From Micrococcaceae bacterium UBA3381 (GTDB taxonomy: Bacteria; Actinomycetota; Actinomycetes; Actinomycetales; Micrococcaceae), in assembly GCA_002358975.1 (NCBI GenBank), contig DEPX01000108.1, forward strand, positions 1 through 8,627: 8,627 bases of DNA, given 5' to 3'. Under the pieces are notes generated by a model that worked only from the letters and a program-made list of their open reading frames with translations, did no database searches and was not told the origin of the DNA. This document shows positions 7,151 through 8,627 of the stretch, piece by piece (position 1 is the stretch's first letter; every line of letters begins with the position of its first letter). A program made the position numbers and the translations under genes.

Positions 7151-7497
7151 GGTTCCAGCACCTCAGCTTTTTGCGGGCCGTCTTCGCCAGTCTGGATAAT
7201 ATACACGCCAGCAATTATGGTTACGATGCCGACAATGGCGGTAATACTTAGTGTCTCGCCGAAGATTACGGCACCCAACACGGCTACTAGAGCAACGCCG
7301 GCGGCCGCCCAAATACCATACGCCACACCGATTGGAATCCCGTGACCGAGCGCTAACCCTAAGAGCATGAACGCAATAAGATAGCCAACTATTACACCGA
7401 TGGACCAGACAGAATGGTCAACAGCTGCGCGCAATGACATGGTGCCAAGCACTTCAGCAATGATCGCACCCAATAACAAGAACCAACGTTTCATCAT
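7147..7497 (-). CDS. Small multidrug resistance (SMR) protein, upstream subunit of a pair
   Basis: Partner of the following SMR protein, 116 aa from the chosen ATG. The essential glutamate is E15 in IIAEVLGTMSLRA (12-24), and GVAYGIWAAAGVAL (57-70, Y60 and W63) is the second family signature. Four helices lie near 5-22, 31-50, 57-78 and 85-102, followed by an acidic hydrophilic tail (GEDGPQKAEVLEP) absent from the partner. Basic residues are K3 and R4 at the N-terminus, R23 after helix 1 and K110 in the tail, with none in loops 2 and 3, predicting termini inside. Start choice is open: a TTG at 7503 lies four bases after GGAG (7508-7511), an ATG at 7497 ten bases after it, and another ATG at 7494. 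ATG 7497 or 7494 puts the glutamate where EmrE has it (position 14). The 109-nt leader upstream carries nested inverted repeats. Confidence 0.92.
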   Translation of the reverse strand: MMKRWFLLLGAIIAEVLGTMSLRAAVDHSVWSIGVIVGYLIAFMLLGLALGHGIPIGVAYGIWAAAGVALVAVLGAVIFGETLSITAIVGIVTIIAGVYIIQTGEDGPQKAEVLEP

Positions 7498-7525
7498 TTT
7501 CAACGTTCTCCATTTTCGTCATCCA

Positions 7526-7611
7526 TGGTAGTGGTTCTGCCCCGCCGTGAAGCACACGCAGGCGTATATTCAGTCACGTTTGGCATGGGTTAGGCTTCAG
7601 CTACTCTACCA
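7526..7611 (-). other. Nested inverted repeats in the leader of the SMR pair
   Basis: Reading the - strand, TGGTAG (7611-7606) can pair with CTACCA (7531-7526), and inside it TGAAGC (7599-7594) can pair with GCTTCA (7553-7548). A competing pair, CGTGA (7578-7574) with TCACG (7550-7546), overlaps the inner stem. The arms are short, so chance is possible. I see none of the conserved blocks of the guanidine-I (ykkC) riboswitch that often precedes SMR genes. The outer stem ends about 28 nt before the start codon. Confidence 0.25.
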
Positions 7612-7612
7612 A

Positions 7613-8206
7613 TCAAGATTGATTACTCGGTGGCACGCCGAACATGTAATGAATGCTCTCAAGAACCGTTTGCCGACCTACCTGTAGGTGGCTTAGAACA
7701 ATCGCATGAATAGGACCACCAAACATCAGTGAGTTCAATTTGAATACGGTTTGTTTGATCGGTGAAGCACCGAGCAATTGTTGATACGCTTTTTGATCCT
7801 TAAGTCGGACAATGATCATCGGTTCGCCTAATACTGTGGTGGCTCGATAACTTTCGACGTTATTCCAGGCAACTATGCCTTGTGGTGTGGTAATTTGACT
7901 GAGATCTGTAAAACCAGTGGGGCTTATGATTAACCCGGTGTCGCCTTGTGGCCCAATGAAAACACGCCAGACTTTGATTGCAATATAACCGAAAAATAGC
8001 ACGCCAATAAGTGCCAGCGGCAGTCCTATGCCGCTGAGTTTTGGAATAGGGGCCGTACTAGTTAGGTTGACAAGAGACGCAAAGAAGATAATAACGAACC
8101 CGATAACAAATGCCAACGATCCAAATAATAAAAACGCTCGGCGTCCCTTTTTGGTAGCAAATTCTCTCACAGGTTGTTGATGGAACAATTCATCTGGTGA
8201 CACCAT
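7613..8206 (-). CDS. Two-helix membrane protein with cytoplasmic PH-like domain, STM3941-family-like
   Basis: The 197-aa protein has a short polar N-terminus, two hydrophobic helices (about 24-46 and 60-82) and a soluble C-terminal domain. The stretch from SPTGFTDLSQ (95-104) through GIVAWNNVESY (110-120) to MIIVRLKD (130-137) has the alternating strand pattern of small bacterial PH-like domains. It resembles STM3941-family proteins, whose function is not established. KKGRR (19-23) before helix 1 suggests that both termini are cytoplasmic. No enzymatic motif is visible. The ATG at 8206 lacks a proper ribosome site; a GTG follows immediately at 8203, and a TAGGGT box ends three bases before the ATG, so leaderless expression from the GTG is possible. 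It lies 31 nt after the MFS gene on the same strand and could also be read through from it. Family assignment is from pattern memory and moderately sure; the gene itself is well supported. Confidence 0.72.
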   Translation of the reverse strand: MVSPDELFHQQPVREFATKKGRRAFLLFGSLAFVIGFVIIFFASLVNLTSTAPIPKLSGIGLPLALIGVLFFGYIAIKVWRVFIGPQGDTGLIISPTGFTDLSQITTPQGIVAWNNVESYRATTVLGEPMIIVRLKDQKAYQQLLGASPIKQTVFKLNSLMFGGPIHAIVLSHLQVGRQTVLESIHYMFGVPPSNQS

Positions 8207-8209
8207 CCC

Positions 8210-8237
8210 ACCCTAACGTGCGCTCCACAAAACTCAG
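8210..8237 (-). promoter_or_regulatory. Possible promoter for leaderless expression of the STM3941-like gene
   Basis: On the - strand CTGAGT (8237-8232), then 16 bases, then TAGGGT (8215-8210), repeating the -10 box and the spacing of the acs promoter; the -35 matches TTGACT at four of six positions. The -10 ends three bases before the ATG and six before the GTG at 8203. Six bases is about the usual distance from -10 to +1, so the message could begin at that GTG. Confidence 0.35.
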
Positions 8238-8627
8238 TTATCGTTTAGAAACCTCCGGTAGCCGCGAACCGGCGTACACTCCGATCAGTCCTGCGGCTGC
8301 TAAAAATAGCAATGCCCAGAAAATGTGTATTGTGGCTAATGCCGAGCTGATACCACCAAATAAAAGCAGCACTAGGCCTAATGCAGTGTTAGACACCGCA
8401 ACATAGGTTGTGCGTTGGTCACCTTCTGCCATATCGATGACATAGGTTTTGCGGCCAACCCGTACACCGGTGTGCATCAAGGTAAGCAAAAAATATACCA
8501 GAATAAATAGCAAATTGGTGCCCCACCCACCACCGAGTAGATCAGGGATAGCTGCTAAGACCACTGTGAGAATGACCAAAGTGGACGCTATCGCTGCCCC
8601 AACGCTCATGAGCTGTTTGCTTGAACG
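8238..8627 (-). CDS. Major facilitator superfamily-like transporter, C-terminal part (cut by window edge)
   Basis: At least 129 codons are present. The frame stays open to the window edge at 8627, so the ATG at 8609 is an internal methionine rather than the likely start, and most of the protein lies outside. Four hydrophobic helices are visible, with lengths and spacing like the last helices of an MFS permease. The loop GVRVGRKTYVIDMAEGDQRT, followed by TYVAVSNTALG, resembles the intracellular loop and helix of MFS permeases. The C-terminus ends in a short polar tail (SRLPEVSKR). No substrate can be inferred. It precedes the STM3941-like gene by 31 nt on the same strand and may share a transcript with it. 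Confidence 0.75.
   Translation of the reverse strand, partial: RSSKQLMSVGAAIASTLVILTVVLAAIPDLLGGGWGTNLLFILVYFLLTLMHTGVRVGRKTYVIDMAEGDQRTTYVAVSNTALGLVLLLFGGISSALATIHIFWALLFLAAAGLIGVYAGSRLPEVSKR

Noticed and set aside
7504..7612. Canonical guanidine-I (ykkC) riboswitch before the SMR genes
   Set aside because: The conserved core blocks could not be found by eye on the - strand; only generic inverted repeats are present.
7611..7624. AATCA-AGAT-TGATT inverted repeat as terminator of the STM3941-like gene
   Set aside because: The stem is only 5 bp, AT-rich and overlaps the stop codon, with no T-run; too weak to call.

Overview
The window looks like chromosomal DNA from an actinobacterium of moderate G+C, with codons mixed at third positions. 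This is inferred from the close-packed nad genes with a NifS-type partner, the TANNNT-type -10 boxes (TAGGGT twice) and the general look of the proteins. A corynebacterial or micrococcal relative is plausible, but the sequence alone does not settle the genus. There are no signs of mobile elements, CRISPR, tRNA or rRNA. No gene-free stretch exceeds about 135 bases.

Left part, + strand (5-4670): a tight nad operon. nadB (L-aspartate oxidase) overlaps nadC (quinolinate phosphoribosyltransferase) by 7 nt. nadC overlaps a group I cysteine desulfurase by 1 nt (TAATG), and a polytopic membrane protein of unknown function starts 3 nt after the desulfurase. NadB and NadC are steps 1 and 3 of de novo NAD synthesis from aspartate. 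The step-2 enzyme NadA is a [4Fe-4S] protein not seen here and probably lies upstream. The desulfurase is best read as the sulfur donor for NadA's cluster. A 9-bp GC-rich hairpin lies in the last codons of the membrane protein.

Middle (4671-6759): a 133-nt regulatory gap, then acs (acetyl-CoA synthetase, 651 aa). The gap holds a good promoter (TTGACT-N16-TAGGGT), two overlapping inverted repeats, one with CRP/GlxR-like TGTGA/TCACA half-sites, and a strong Shine-Dalgarno sequence.

Right part, - strand (6836-8627), convergent with acs. In transcription order it holds the C-terminal end of an MFS-like transporter cut by the window edge, a two-helix membrane protein resembling the STM3941 family, and two small multidrug resistance (SMR) genes overlapping by 4 nt. 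The two SMR subunits carry opposite positive-charge patterns, as expected of an obligate antiparallel heterodimer. An 8-bp inverted repeat spans the acs/SMR convergence point.

Most of the window is ordinary metabolism and transport. The most interesting points are the acs leader, the uncharacterised membrane protein tied to the nad operon, the charge-asymmetric SMR pair and its leader, and a few substitutions at usually conserved enzyme positions.
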